Shown here in pieces: positions 15,219-23,120 of a stretch of 24,533 bases of DNA. Location of the stretch: assembly GCA_039030125.1 (NCBI GenBank), contig JBCCEV010000052.1:1-24533 (forward strand), given 5' to 3'. The notes under the pieces were generated by a model that was not told the origin of the DNA, did no database searches, and saw nothing but the letters and a program-made list of their open reading frames with translations. The translations under genes were made by a program, and so were the position numbers. The stretch comes from JBCCEV01 sp039030125. GTDB lineage: Bacteria; Pseudomonadota; Gammaproteobacteria; Ga0077536. Each line of letters starts with the position of its first letter. Position 1 is the first letter of the stretch.

Positions 15219-16448
15219 ATGCCTTTCGCAGTTGCCGAGTGTGAGCGTGCTCGACGCGATTTTCCGGCGCTGAACAAGACGACCGCGACCGGTGAGCGGG
15301 TCGCGTATTTTGATGGTCCGGGTGGTACGCAAACGCCGCGCGCAGTCACCGAGGCGATCGTCGCTTGCTACGAGTCCCGCAATGCCAATTTCGATGGCAT
15401 GTTCCAAACCTCATTGGATATCACCGAAGCCGTGCAACAAGTGCGCGCAACCGTTGCCGATTTCCTCGGTGCTGAAGATGCGGCGTGCATCTCCTTTGGC
15501 GCCAACATGACATCGCTTAACTTTTCGCTGAGTCATGCGCTCGGTCGTTCTCTGAGAGAAAACGATGAAGTGCTGATCACCGCCTTAGACCACGAGGCCA
15601 ACCGCGGCCCGTGGTTGGGGTTGGCCGAACGCGGTGTGCGGGTCCGTGAAATCGCAATGACCAGCAATGGCATGATCGATTGGGATCATTTCGAGCGCTT
15701 GATCGGCGACCGCCCACGGGTGGTGGCGATGACCTTGGCGTCCAACGCTCTGGGTACGGTCCCCGATCTGAGTCGCGCCGTGCAAGCGGCTCATGATATT
15801 GGGGCCGTGGTCGTCCTCGACGCCGTCCATTTTGCCGCGCATTTTCCGGTAGATGTTTTGGCATTGGATGCCGACTTCCTTTTATGCTCCGCCTACAAAT
15901 TCTATGGTCCGCATATCGGGATCTTGTATGCCAAAACGGGCCTTTTAGACACCCTGGCGACCGATCAGCTAACGACCCAGAAAAGCGGTGCGCCCTATCG
16001 GATCGAGACCGGCACGCTTAACTATGCCGCGATCGAAGGGGTTGGAGCGGCCGTTGAGTATCTAGCGTCGTGGGGAGCGGGGATCGATCGCAGGGCCAAG
16101 CTGACTGAGGCGATGACCGCGATCGGCGACTACGAGCACCGACTTGCCAAGCAATACTTTGATGGTCTGCGCAATATCGACGGCGTGCGGTATTTCGGGC
16201 CGGATTTTGAAGGTGCCCGGCGCGCGCCAACCATCTCGATTGCGATAGCGCAGCTAACGCCCCAGCAGGTGGCCGCGCGTGCGAATGACTTTGGCTTGCA
16301 GCTTTGGCATGGGCATTTTTATGCGCGACGGGTGATTGAGGAGCTGGGCTTGACCGCTAGAGGCGGTCTGCTCAGAACCGGCATTTCCATGTACAACACC
16401 TCAGAAGAAGTCGAACGGTTGCTTGGGTTTCTGGCAACGCTGAACTAA
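15219..16448 (+). CDS. Cysteine desulfurase-like PLP enzyme (TIGR01976 type)
   Basis: This 409-residue fold-type I, class V aminotransferase-family protein matches the cysteine-desulfurase-like group by RVAYFDGPGGTQTPRAV, NANFDG, ISFGANMTSLNFSLSHALGR and LDHEANRGPW. The PLP-binding lysine is Lys227 in SAYKFYGPH. The C-terminal block LWHGHFYARRVIEELGL, followed by SMYNTSEEVERLL, is characteristic. I see no catalytic cysteine loop like that of IscS, so real desulfurase activity is doubtful. Kynureninase shares the fold, but these motifs fit the desulfurase-like group better. The stop overlaps the convergent glycosyltransferase stop by four bases. The physiological role is unknown. Confidence 0.88.
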   Translation: MPFAVAECERARRDFPALNKTTATGERVAYFDGPGGTQTPRAVTEAIVACYESRNANFDGMFQTSLDITEAVQQVRATVADFLGAEDAACISFGANMTSLNFSLSHALGRSLRENDEVLITALDHEANRGPWLGLAERGVRVREIAMTSNGMIDWDHFERLIGDRPRVVAMTLASNALGTVPDLSRAVQAAHDIGAVVVLDAVHFAAHFPVDVLALDADFLLCSAYKFYGPHIGILYAKTGLLDTLATDQLTTQKSGAPYRIETGTLNYAAIEGVGAAVEYLASWGAGIDRRAKLTEAMTAIGDYEHRLAKQYFDGLRNIDGVRYFGPDFEGARRAPTISIAIAQLTPQQVAARANDFGLQLWHGHFYARRVIEELGLTARGGLLRTGISMYNTSEEVERLLGFLATLN

Positions 16449-17944
16449 TTCGTGAAGAAGTCGAACAGCACACCCGTGGGCGCGCCCGGCGCTTGGGGAT
16501 CGTAGCCCGGCGAGACGAAAAGGGGCGTGGCGCCAAGCCCGCTGACAACGTCGAGGGTTTCGCCGGGAAAATAGGCGGGTAGCGCATAGTAGTAGCGGCA
16601 GGGCGTGTGCCGGTTCTCGGCCAATGAGCCCCAGCTTGGCCACGGGGACGGTGTGGCCGCGCGCCGTGCATGCAGCAGCACTAGGGCGGGTAGTTCACTC
16701 ACAACGCACTCCCTTGGTTGCACCACCGTTTCGATATGCTGGATATCTCTAACGATTTGGGCACGATAGCGGGCCTGCGCGTGCGCGCTTTGCGGATCGG
16801 CTGCAAATAGGAAGGCGTGACTCATGCGCAGACTGTTGGGGAGATCAGGCGGGGCTGCCGTCCAGCGCGCGAGGAGGTGCTGGGCGCTTGATCCACCCAC
16901 CGCCAGCAAAACGATAAACGCCGCAATATTAAATCGCCGCTGGGCAGGCAATGATGAGGCACCAGTGAGCGCCAGCACCAACGTTAGGGGCATGAGCGGA
17001 TAGACGAAGCGGGCCGCTTGCTCAGGATATCCCCATAGGGTGATCGATACACAGTAGGTCGCCAACAGCAGCGCCTCAAGCGCGAAGCGACGCTGGATCA
17101 GCGCCCATGCCGCGAGGGCAAAAACAAGCGTCCCAAGCGCGATGCTGAAGGCGCCGTGGAAAGCCCAGTTGTGAGCGAATCCAACCACCAGCGCAGATGC
17201 GTTGCCGTAGAGTTCCCCGGCCATCGCAGAGGCTGAGAAATCACGTCCGGAAATCAGCGCCAGATAGGTGCCTTGGTTAAGCGTACGTTCTGCAATTGGA
17301 ATGAGACAGGCGATCACGCCAGCGACTTTCCAATGTTCAGGCTTGGTGCTGGCGAGCCACGCTGTGAATCCCAGGCAATAAGCGATCCCCGCCGTTCGGG
17401 TGATTGCCGCGAGTGCGAACAACAATGCGCTAAAGATAATCGCGTGGCGCGCCCTCGATCGGGCTATTAGCAACGCGCACAGGCTCATTGGGATAAAAAG
17501 GTTCTCGCTCCACAACCCATTGGCATAACTCAGTGCTGCCGGGGTTAGCGCAAGGATCAGCGCCGCCTGCGCGCTTAAGATCAGATTGCCGGTGAGTTGC
17601 CTTGCGTAGCAATAGAGCAATACGACGGCGGCGCCACCCGCGGCCGCATTGACGACAAAAGCGGTTTCGAGTTGCGTCGCGCCACCACCGAATAGTCCAA
17701 TCAATAACGGATACAGTGGCGGATAACTGCGCCAGGCAAAGACCGTTTGTTCAAGCACCGGAATATCGTCAAGACGGCCAAAATAGGCGTCGGCCATCAA
17801 CAGGTAAATCGCATCATCCCAGTTAAAGCCCGCCAGCAGGTGGTCAAGGCCAAGGTGAGCGAGCGGCAACACGAGCGCGGCCATCAGAACTGGCCACAGC
17901 GTCCAATGAAGCGCGCCGGTGTTCGCTGCCGTCACTCGTGTCAC
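16445..17944 (-). CDS. GT-C membrane glycosyltransferase (GT39/PMT-like)
   Basis: This 499-residue polytopic membrane protein has about ten hydrophobic helices. It carries the GT-C signature in the first periplasmic loop, NWDDAIYLLMADAYFG with Asp43 and Asp44, followed by WRSYPPLYPLLIG. A soluble C-terminal part (about 380-499) completes the family architecture. Such enzymes transfer a sugar from a polyprenyl phosphate donor to lipid or protein on the outer face of the inner membrane. The start is GTG at 17944 (a second GTG lies at 17935); neither has a strong ribosome binding site. It begins 7 bases after the stop of the broken RidA gene, so the two probably share a message. The acceptor is unknown. 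Confidence 0.82.
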   Translation of the reverse strand: MTRVTAANTGALHWTLWPVLMAALVLPLAHLGLDHLLAGFNWDDAIYLLMADAYFGRLDDIPVLEQTVFAWRSYPPLYPLLIGLFGGGATQLETAFVVNAAAGGAAVVLLYCYARQLTGNLILSAQAALILALTPAALSYANGLWSENLFIPMSLCALLIARSRARHAIIFSALLFALAAITRTAGIAYCLGFTAWLASTKPEHWKVAGVIACLIPIAERTLNQGTYLALISGRDFSASAMAGELYGNASALVVGFAHNWAFHGAFSIALGTLVFALAAWALIQRRFALEALLLATYCVSITLWGYPEQAARFVYPLMPLTLVLALTGASSLPAQRRFNIAAFIVLLAVGGSSAQHLLARWTAAPPDLPNSLRMSHAFLFAADPQSAHAQARYRAQIVRDIQHIETVVQPRECVVSELPALVLLHARRAATPSPWPSWGSLAENRHTPCRYYYALPAYFPGETLDVVSGLGATPLFVSPGYDPQAPGAPTGVLFDFFTN

Positions 17945-17951
17945 GGGCGCT

Positions 17952-18351
17952 TCAAGCCGACCCTATCAGCGCGTCAGCTTCAATTTCGATAATCAGCGCC
18001 TCGCGCGCCAGTGCCCTGACTTCCACGCCGGTGGTCGCTGGGCGTATGTCGCCAAAGGTCTCGCGATGTGCTTTGGAGACGCGCGCCAGATCACCGGCCA
18101 TATCCGTGAAATAGACCCGGGTGCGTACGACATCCCCGGAATGTTGCCCCGGCTTCCGTCAATGCCTTACCGATCGTTTGCAGCGCCGCTTTGGCCTGCG
18201 CGTAGGCATCGCCTTCACCGATCACCGAGCCATCGGGTTGGATGGCCGTGGAACCCGATACGAATACCCAATCTCCGGTTTTCACGGCGCGCGAATAACC
18301 GAATGAGTCCTCAAGCGGTGAATTCGAGGATATTTTCTGCCGCTTTTGCAT
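17952..18351 (-). pseudogene. RidA-family gene with a single-base frameshift
   Basis: The first 80 or so codons encode a normal RidA (YjgF/YER057c) start: SFGYSRAVKTGDWVFVSGST, then AQAKAALQTIGKALTEAGATFR. The frame then shifts and stops at 18091. The missing half continues in the next frame (DVVRTRVYFTDMAGDLARVS, then RPATTGVEVRALAREALIIE) to a TGA at 17952-17954. Removing one base from the run of four C at 18134-18137 restores a continuous 132-residue protein that ends like intact relatives, including the conserved arginine before PATTGVEV. AGGAG lies before the ATG. RidA proteins hydrolyse reactive enamines or imines. It may be a true recent pseudogene, a phase-variable tract or a sequencing error in a homopolymer. 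Confidence 0.88.
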
Positions 18352-18379
18352 TTTTTCTGCTCCTAATGATGACTGTTAT

Positions 18380-18808
18380 TTGAGCACGAATTACCATCGG
18401 CATCCGCCGCTCGCAGCCGAGGTCGTTAAACTGACGGTCTATCTAATACTCACAGGCATATTGTTCGTCGCCTTCGGTCTGTTTGCGCTCATTGATCCCG
18501 TGCGCGCCGTGGCCATACCGTATGCCATTGGCGCCGCGGCACCCGATGCACGAAATTATTTACGCGCCGGTGCGGGTGGCGTCACGACGGCCGCGGGGTT
18601 AGTGATGCTATTGGCAACCTACTATCAAGCGCTGATCCTCGTGGGGCTCATGATTGCGGTTATTTTCTTCACGGGACTTGTGAGCGGGCGAGTGGTGAGT
18701 CGAATTTTGGACGGCCCATGGGGCTCGGTGGTGGTGTTCGCGTTCTGGGGCGAGATTATCGGTTTGGTTTTTGGTGTTTATTGGGTATTCGAATTCTCGC
18801 TCGCGTGA
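18380..18808 (+). CDS. Four-helix membrane protein, DUF4345-like
   Basis: This 142-residue protein has four hydrophobic segments (about 18-42, 66-86, 87-108 and 115-140). The layout, with an IDP motif after helix 1 and NYLRAGAGGV before helix 2, resembles DUF4345, a family without known function. The only reasonable start is TTG at 18380: the frame upstream has no ATG or GTG nearby, and no good ribosome binding site is seen. The gene diverges from the broken RidA gene with only 28 bases between starts, so any promoter must overlap that gene. It leads into the run of plus-strand genes ending with amnA. Confidence 0.7.
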   Translation: MSTNYHRHPPLAAEVVKLTVYLILTGILFVAFGLFALIDPVRAVAIPYAIGAAAPDARNYLRAGAGGVTTAAGLVMLLATYYQALILVGLMIAVIFFTGLVSGRVVSRILDGPWGSVVVFAFWGEIIGLVFGVYWVFEFSLA

Positions 18809-18826
18809 TGGCGTAAGGAGCTGGCA

Positions 18827-19684
18827 ATGAAGCAGGAAAATTTGATCGGAGCCGTGATTGTTGCGGCGTTCGTAATCACGTCAGCGGTGGCAGCGGATGA
18901 CGCTTCCTTGGTCGAGATCTTGGCCTCTCAACCGGATGCAACCAAGGCGCGATACGCTGCACGCCATCCCCAACAGACCCTTGAGTTCTTCGGGATCAAA
19001 CCCGGAATGACGGTGGTTGAGGCGCTGCCGGGGAGAGGCTGGTATACCAAAATCATCGGGCCCGTACTCGGGCCCCAAGGACGTTTGATTGGCGCCGACT
19101 ATGCGCCGGATATGTATCCCTTATTCAATCTTTTTAGCGAGGATTTCATCACTGCGAAAAAATCCTGGACATCGACCTGGCCGCAAACCGCGCAGGGGTG
19201 GCTGGGCGCGCCCGGACCTCGCATTGCGGCGTTTCAATTCGGAGCGATGCCGGCGGCGCTGGCTGGTGAGGCCGACGCGGTGTTGCTCATTCGCGCCTTA
19301 CACAACCTGCGCCGCTTTGACGCGCAGGGTGGGTATCTGAGCGCTGCACTTGGCGATGCTTACCAGGCGCTGAAACCTGGCGGTACGCTTGGCGTGGTCC
19401 AACATTTGGCGCGCGAGGATGCCAGCGATGATTGGGCGAATGGTAGTAATGGCTATCTGAAAAAGAGTTACGTGATTGCGCGTATTGAGCAAGCCGGATT
19501 TCAATTCGTTAGCGAAACCGATATAAACCATAATCCCCTTGACCAGCCTTCCGAAGATGATTTTGTGTGGCGCTTGCCGCCTTCGTTGGCGAGTGCGCGA
19601 GGCAATGAACAAGCGCGCAAGAAGTACCTCGCTATTGGCGAATCCCATCGAATGACCTTGCGCTTTAGAAAACCAGAGAAATGA
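18827..19684 (+). CDS. Exported methyltransferase-like protein (COG4798)
   Basis: This 285-residue protein of the COG4798 predicted methyltransferase group has a clear Sec signal peptide (about 1-22, ending AVA). The mature part starts with SLVEILASQPDATKARYAARHP, and the SAM-motif counterpart is VVEALPGRGWYT (63-74). A later block ALKPGGTLGVVQH corresponds to motif III or IV of Rossmann methyltransferases. Export is puzzling because SAM is cytosolic, so the protein may not be a working methyltransferase. It follows the membrane protein by 18 bases, with AAGGAG before the ATG. Its stop overlaps the next start (ATGA at 19681-19684). The substrate is unknown. Confidence 0.85.
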   Translation: MKQENLIGAVIVAAFVITSAVAADDASLVEILASQPDATKARYAARHPQQTLEFFGIKPGMTVVEALPGRGWYTKIIGPVLGPQGRLIGADYAPDMYPLFNLFSEDFITAKKSWTSTWPQTAQGWLGAPGPRIAAFQFGAMPAALAGEADAVLLIRALHNLRRFDAQGGYLSAALGDAYQALKPGGTLGVVQHLAREDASDDWANGSNGYLKKSYVIARIEQAGFQFVSETDINHNPLDQPSEDDFVWRLPPSLASARGNEQARKKYLAIGESHRMTLRFRKPEK

Positions 19685-20544
19685 TCATGCAACCCAGACG
19701 TTCTGTTTTATACATGCCTGGCGCTAATGCCCGCGCTCTCGAGAAAGCTAAGACGCTTAAGTGCGACAGTTTAATTCTTGACATGGAAGACGCTGTTGCG
19801 CCGAGCAGCAAGGTCGCGGCGCGCGAGCAAATCGTTGCCGCGGTGAACGGCGGTGGTTACGGCTATCGAGAGTTGGTCGCTCGCGTTAACGGTTTACAAA
19901 CGCCTTGGGGGCATGACGATCTGAGCGCCGTCGCATCGCTCGCCATTAACGCGGTGTTGTTCCCGAAGATCGAAAGCGCTGCTGAGGTCGACGCCTGTAT
20001 CGCGGCGCTCGATGCGGCTGGCGGCAGTGGATTGCCTTTATGGCTGATGGTGGAAACACCGCGGGGGGTTCTCAATTGCGCTTCGATTGCGGCCGTTTCA
20101 GATCGGGTCGAGGTCGTCGTGATGGGAACGAGTGATTTGGTCAAGGAACTGCGCGCACGGCACACGCCTGAGCGGCATAATCTTGATTACGCGTTGCAAA
20201 CCTGTGTGACCGCCGCCCGCGCGGCGAACGTTGAAATCGTCGACGGCGTGCATCTTGACTTTCGAAATTTGGAAACCTTCCAAGTCGCCTGTGAGTCGGG
20301 TAGGAGTATGGGGTTCGATGGCAAGACACTAATCCATCCCTCGCAAATCGATATCGCCAACGAAGTGTTTGGTTTCCCCGATGATGCGATTGCGCATGCC
20401 AGAGAGGTGATCAGCGTTTGGGAGCAAGCCCAAGCGGACGGACGGGGCGTGGTCGAACTCGATGGAAAACTCATTGAGAATCTCCACGCGGCCGAGGCGG
20501 AGCGGGTCCTCGCGCTCGCCGAAGCGGTGGCGGCGCGCGGCTGA
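19681..20544 (+). CDS. CitE/HpcH-family CoA ester lyase or aldolase
   Basis: This 287-residue TIM-barrel protein belongs to the HpcH/HpaI aldolase and citrate lyase beta family, on the CitE-like side. Visible signatures are RRSVLYMPGANARALEKA (6-23), the acidic LDMEDAVAP (33-41), Glu125 in MVETPRG and FDGKTLIHPSQI near the C-terminus. Members cleave or form carbon-carbon bonds in hydroxyacyl-CoA esters such as malyl-CoA, with Mg2+ held by the acidic residues. I chose ATG 19681 because of the ATGA overlap; ATG 19687 (MQPRRS) is possible. It lies upstream of the amnDBA genes on the same strand and might handle a late pathway intermediate, but it is not a homologue of the usual 4-hydroxy-2-oxovalerate aldolase. 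Confidence 0.88.
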   Translation: MIMQPRRSVLYMPGANARALEKAKTLKCDSLILDMEDAVAPSSKVAAREQIVAAVNGGGYGYRELVARVNGLQTPWGHDDLSAVASLAINAVLFPKIESAAEVDACIAALDAAGGSGLPLWLMVETPRGVLNCASIAAVSDRVEVVVMGTSDLVKELRARHTPERHNLDYALQTCVTAARAANVEIVDGVHLDFRNLETFQVACESGRSMGFDGKTLIHPSQIDIANEVFGFPDDAIAHAREVISVWEQAQADGRGVVELDGKLIENLHAAEAERVLALAEAVAARG

Positions 20545-20545
20545 T

Positions 20546-20594
20546 ACCAGAGGGGAAACATTGTGGCTTAGAATGCTGGGGACCAGGGGGAAAC
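20546..20594 (+). repeat. Short direct repeat ACCAG(A)GGGGAAAC
   Basis: ACCAGAGGGGAAAC (20546-20559) and ACCAGGGGGAAAC (20582-20594) are two copies of a 13-14 base direct repeat offset by 36 bases. They lie in the 100-base gap between the lyase and the 89-residue gene. The near three-turn spacing would suit a regulator binding to one DNA face. Nothing else in the gap is recognisable. Confidence 0.3.
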
Positions 20595-20644
20595 GAGTAC
20601 GTGCGCGGGACGATTTTAGTCATTGATTTATTTGCCGGAAGCGG

Positions 20645-20914
20645 ATGGTGAGCCTGCAAGGTTTGGCGGACCAACAACGTGCCGGCGAGCTTGTAGGGCA
20701 AGTCGAAAGCGCCGCGCGTCGCGAGCTGGGTGCTGCGCGCCAGTCTGCCGGGACTGCACTTGGGCCTTTGCCTGCCAGTGAGATCATGCTCGCGCGTGAA
20801 GCCAGCGGTGATTATTTTTATTTCGCAATCCGCATCCTGCGCTGGAACAGCGATGCGTTGCTAGCGGGCAATTTGCAGCGACGCTCCGCTTTTAGCATCC
20901 GGGCGGGGCTGTGA
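20645..20914 (+). CDS. Uncharacterised 89-residue protein upstream of amnD
   Basis: I do not recognise this protein. It has 89 residues: a helical alanine-rich first half (about 5-40), then LGPLPASEIMLAREASGDYF and a C-terminal part rich in arginine and aromatics ending QRRSAFSIRAGL. No signal peptide or membrane segment is present. The ATG has GGAAG five bases upstream, and the stop overlaps the amnD start as GTGA, which strongly suggests a real gene translationally coupled to amnD. Codon use looks like that of its neighbours. It might be an accessory or regulatory small protein of the ring-cleavage locus; that is guesswork from position. Confidence 0.6.
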   Translation: MVSLQGLADQQRAGELVGQVESAARRELGAARQSAGTALGPLPASEIMLAREASGDYFYFAIRILRWNSDALLAGNLQRRSAFSIRAGL

Positions 20915-21330
20915 GTTCGCAAGCACGTCTGGTTGAGGGAGGCGCGACCCCGCGCGGTAAATATCCGCACGCGAAGCGGGCCGGTGATTTTATTTTCGTT
21001 TCAGGGACCAGTTCCCGGCGACCTGATAACAGCTTTGCGGGTGCCCAGGCCGATGAGTTCGGTGTGACCCAGCTCGATATTCGCGCGCAAACGCGGGCGA
21101 CCATCGAGAATATTGCGAAGATTCTTGCGGCGTTCGATGCTGGTTTGGGTGACCTCGTCGAGTTATCGACCTACCTAGTGAATATGAATGATTTCGGCGG
21201 CTATAACGCGGTTTACGGCGAGTTCTTCGATTTCGAAGGGCCGGCCCGAACCACCGTTGCCGTCCATCAATTGCCGCATCCACATTTGCTGATTGAAATC
21301 AAAGCCGTCGCTTACAAACCCCTGAGCTGA
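20911..21330 (+). CDS. amnD: 2-aminomuconate deaminase (RidA family)
   Basis: This 139-residue RidA-family protein is of the type that deaminates 2-aminomuconate to 2-hydroxymuconate (4-oxalocrotonate) and ammonia in 2-aminophenol and related meta-cleavage pathways. Features are GKYPHAKRAGDFIFVSGTSS, the substrate-carboxylate arginine Arg113 in PARTTV and HPHLLIEIKAVAYKP at the C-terminus. Length agrees with known AmnD enzymes (about 140). The start is GTG at 20911, overlapping the previous stop. It is followed 20 bases later by amnB, so the gene order itself supports the assignment over a generic RidA housekeeping role. It should act in the cytoplasm. Confidence 0.87.
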   Translation: MSSQARLVEGGATPRGKYPHAKRAGDFIFVSGTSSRRPDNSFAGAQADEFGVTQLDIRAQTRATIENIAKILAAFDAGLGDLVELSTYLVNMNDFGGYNAVYGEFFDFEGPARTTVAVHQLPHPHLLIEIKAVAYKPLS

Positions 21331-21350
21331 GGCGTTAAGGAGGAAGGGTT

Positions 21351-22256
21351 ATGCCCGCAGGTGAAATCATTGCAGGTTATCTCGCGCCGCATCCGCCACA
21401 CCTGGTGTATGGTGAGAATCCGCCGCAGAACGAACCAAAATCGCAGGGCGGTTGGGAACAACTGCGCTGGGCCTATGAGCGGGCGCGCCGCACATTGGAC
21501 GAACTCCAGCCCGACGTGCTGTTGGTGCATTCGCCGCATTGGATTACCCAACAGGGCCATCACTTTCTGGGTGTTAAGGATCTGAACGGTAAATCAGTCG
21601 ATCCGATCTTTCCCAATTTGTTCCGCTACGATTTCAATCTTGAAGTCGACGTCGAGCTTGCCGAGGCTTGTTGTGAACACGGCGCTGATTTGGGTTTAAC
21701 GACGAAAATGATGCGAAACCCTAACTTTCGGGTCGATTACGGCACGATCACGACGCTCCATATGATCAGGCCGCAGTGGGATATTCCGGTCGTTGGAATC
21801 TCAGCGAATAATTCGCCCTATTATTTGACGACCGAAGAAGGCCTCGAGGAGATGGACGTTCTCGGGAAGGCCACCCGTGCCGCGATCGAGCAGACCGGCC
21901 GGCGCGCGGTGCTGCTCGCCTCAAACACGCTTTGCCACTACCACTTTCACGAAGAACCGCAGCCGCCGGAAGATATGTCCAAAGAGCATCCGGAGAACAT
22001 GGCGGGTTACCAGTGGGACATGAAGATCATCGAAATGTTGAGACGCGGAGAGGTCAAGAATACCTTTGAGGTTTTGCCTCAATTTATCGAGGAGGCCTTC
22101 GCTGAAGTGAAATCGGGGGCGTTCACCTGGATGTTCTCAGCAATGAATTACCCCGAGCTTGCCGGTGAATTGCATGGCTATGGGACCGTGATTGGTACCG
22201 GTAACGCGGTCATGGAATGGAATCTGGTCAAAGCCGGAATCGCCAAGGCGGCCTGA
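21351..22256 (+). CDS. amnB: 2-aminophenol 1,6-dioxygenase beta (catalytic) subunit
   Basis: This 301-residue class III (LigB-type) extradiol dioxygenase opens 2-aminophenol, or a substituted analogue, between carbons 1 and 6, giving 2-aminomuconic 6-semialdehyde. The sequence is very like Pseudomonas AmnB: LAPHPPHLVYGENPPQNEP near the start, HSPHWIT and YGTVIGTGNAVMEWNL at the end. From memory of the AmnB structure, Fe(II) is bound by His13, His62 and Glu251, with His195 as acid-base catalyst. Here His14, His63, Glu252 and His196 are all present, each offset by one. A strong AAGGAGG lies upstream. It pairs with the AmnA-type subunit encoded next. Exact substrate range (2-aminophenol, 3-hydroxyanthranilate or others) cannot be read from sequence. 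Confidence 0.93.
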   Translation: MPAGEIIAGYLAPHPPHLVYGENPPQNEPKSQGGWEQLRWAYERARRTLDELQPDVLLVHSPHWITQQGHHFLGVKDLNGKSVDPIFPNLFRYDFNLEVDVELAEACCEHGADLGLTTKMMRNPNFRVDYGTITTLHMIRPQWDIPVVGISANNSPYYLTTEEGLEEMDVLGKATRAAIEQTGRRAVLLASNTLCHYHFHEEPQPPEDMSKEHPENMAGYQWDMKIIEMLRRGEVKNTFEVLPQFIEEAFAEVKSGAFTWMFSAMNYPELAGELHGYGTVIGTGNAVMEWNLVKAGIAKAA

Positions 22257-22258
22257 CG

Positions 22259-23074
22259 ATGACCCTTTGTGCCGCGTTGCTGATGCCGGGTTCGCCGCTG
22301 CCTTACGTGCAACGGGACAATCCGCCGTGGGGGGAATTAGCCCAGGCGTTGGACGCGGCGGGGGCGGCGCTGCAACGAAGTGGTGCTGAGACGATTGTGG
22401 TGTACTCGACGCAATGGATCGCGGTGTTGGATCAGCTCTGGCAAATGCGTGCGCACGTCAAGGGTGTGCATGTCGATGAAAATTGGCATGAATATGGAGA
22501 TCTGCCCTTTGATATGCGTATCGACACCGTCTTGACGGGCAAGATTATCGAGGCGACACCCGCTATCGGGATCCGCTCCAAGGGCGTGGATTATGACGGG
22601 TTCCCGGTTGATACGGGCGCTATCGTGGCAGCTAATTTCCTCGATCCAAAGGGCTCCATGGAATTCGCCTTAACGTCCAATAACGTGTATCACGATTGGG
22701 ATATGACTTATGGGCTCGGTACCATGGTCGCCGAGCAAGCGCGGGCCCTCGGGCGCAAGATCGCGGTGGTTGGCGTCGGTGGATTATCGGGCTCGATCTA
22801 TCGTCACACGATTGATATCGCGACCGACAAAATCGCCAATCAGCAAGAAGATGATTGGAATCGCAAGATCCTCGATCTCATGGTGGCCGGCGATATCGAG
22901 GGGCTCACCCAGCAATGTCCTGAGTATGCCGGGGCCGCTCGCGTGGATATGGGCTTCAAGCATTTCGCCTTCATTTTGGGGGCGATGGGGGGCCGCTTCT
23001 CAGCCGCTACTGTCCACGGTTATGGGCCGCTTTACGGTGCTGGAGGTGCGATAGTTGAGTTCGCCCTGGCGTGA
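22259..23074 (+). CDS. amnA: 2-aminophenol 1,6-dioxygenase alpha subunit
   Basis: This 271-residue LigB-fold protein is homologous to AmnA, the non-catalytic partner of AmnB in the heterotetramer. Typical blocks are LMPGSPLPYV, VYSTQWIAVLDQLW, GVHVDENWHEYGDLPFD, VGVGGLSGS and VHGYGPLYG. Where AmnB has its metal ligands, this subunit has Gly11 in MPGSP and Gln52 in STQW, so no iron site is expected. ATG 22259 lies two bases after the amnB stop, with AAGGCGG just upstream inside amnB; an upstream in-frame ATG at 22217 would overlap amnB and is less likely. It is the last gene of this plus-strand run; the other canonical amn genes do not follow. Confidence 0.92.
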   Translation: MTLCAALLMPGSPLPYVQRDNPPWGELAQALDAAGAALQRSGAETIVVYSTQWIAVLDQLWQMRAHVKGVHVDENWHEYGDLPFDMRIDTVLTGKIIEATPAIGIRSKGVDYDGFPVDTGAIVAANFLDPKGSMEFALTSNNVYHDWDMTYGLGTMVAEQARALGRKIAVVGVGGLSGSIYRHTIDIATDKIANQQEDDWNRKILDLMVAGDIEGLTQQCPEYAGAARVDMGFKHFAFILGAMGGRFSAATVHGYGPLYGAGGAIVEFALA

Positions 23075-23088
23075 CGAGTCGCTAGCGT

Positions 23089-23108
23089 TAGAGCGTCTCT
23101 AGGGTTTT
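23089..23108 (+). terminator. Weak hairpin with T tract after amnA
   Basis: TAGAG (23089-23093), a three-base loop and CTCTA (23097-23101) form a short stem followed by GGGTTTT. The stem has only five pairs and three of them are A-T, so it is a poor intrinsic terminator. It does lie in the 46-base gap between two convergent genes, where a terminator is expected. Confidence 0.25.
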
Positions 23109-23120
23109 AAGTCGGCCGCC

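Noticed and set aside
2867..23074. A kynurenine pathway made of the cyclase (KynB-like), the class V PLP enzyme (kynureninase-like) and amnDBA
   Set aside because: The cyclase is exported and lacks the usual histidines, the PLP enzyme has cysteine-desulfurase-like motifs, and the genes lie in different operons and on different strands. No tryptophan dioxygenase or kynurenine hydroxylase of known type is present.
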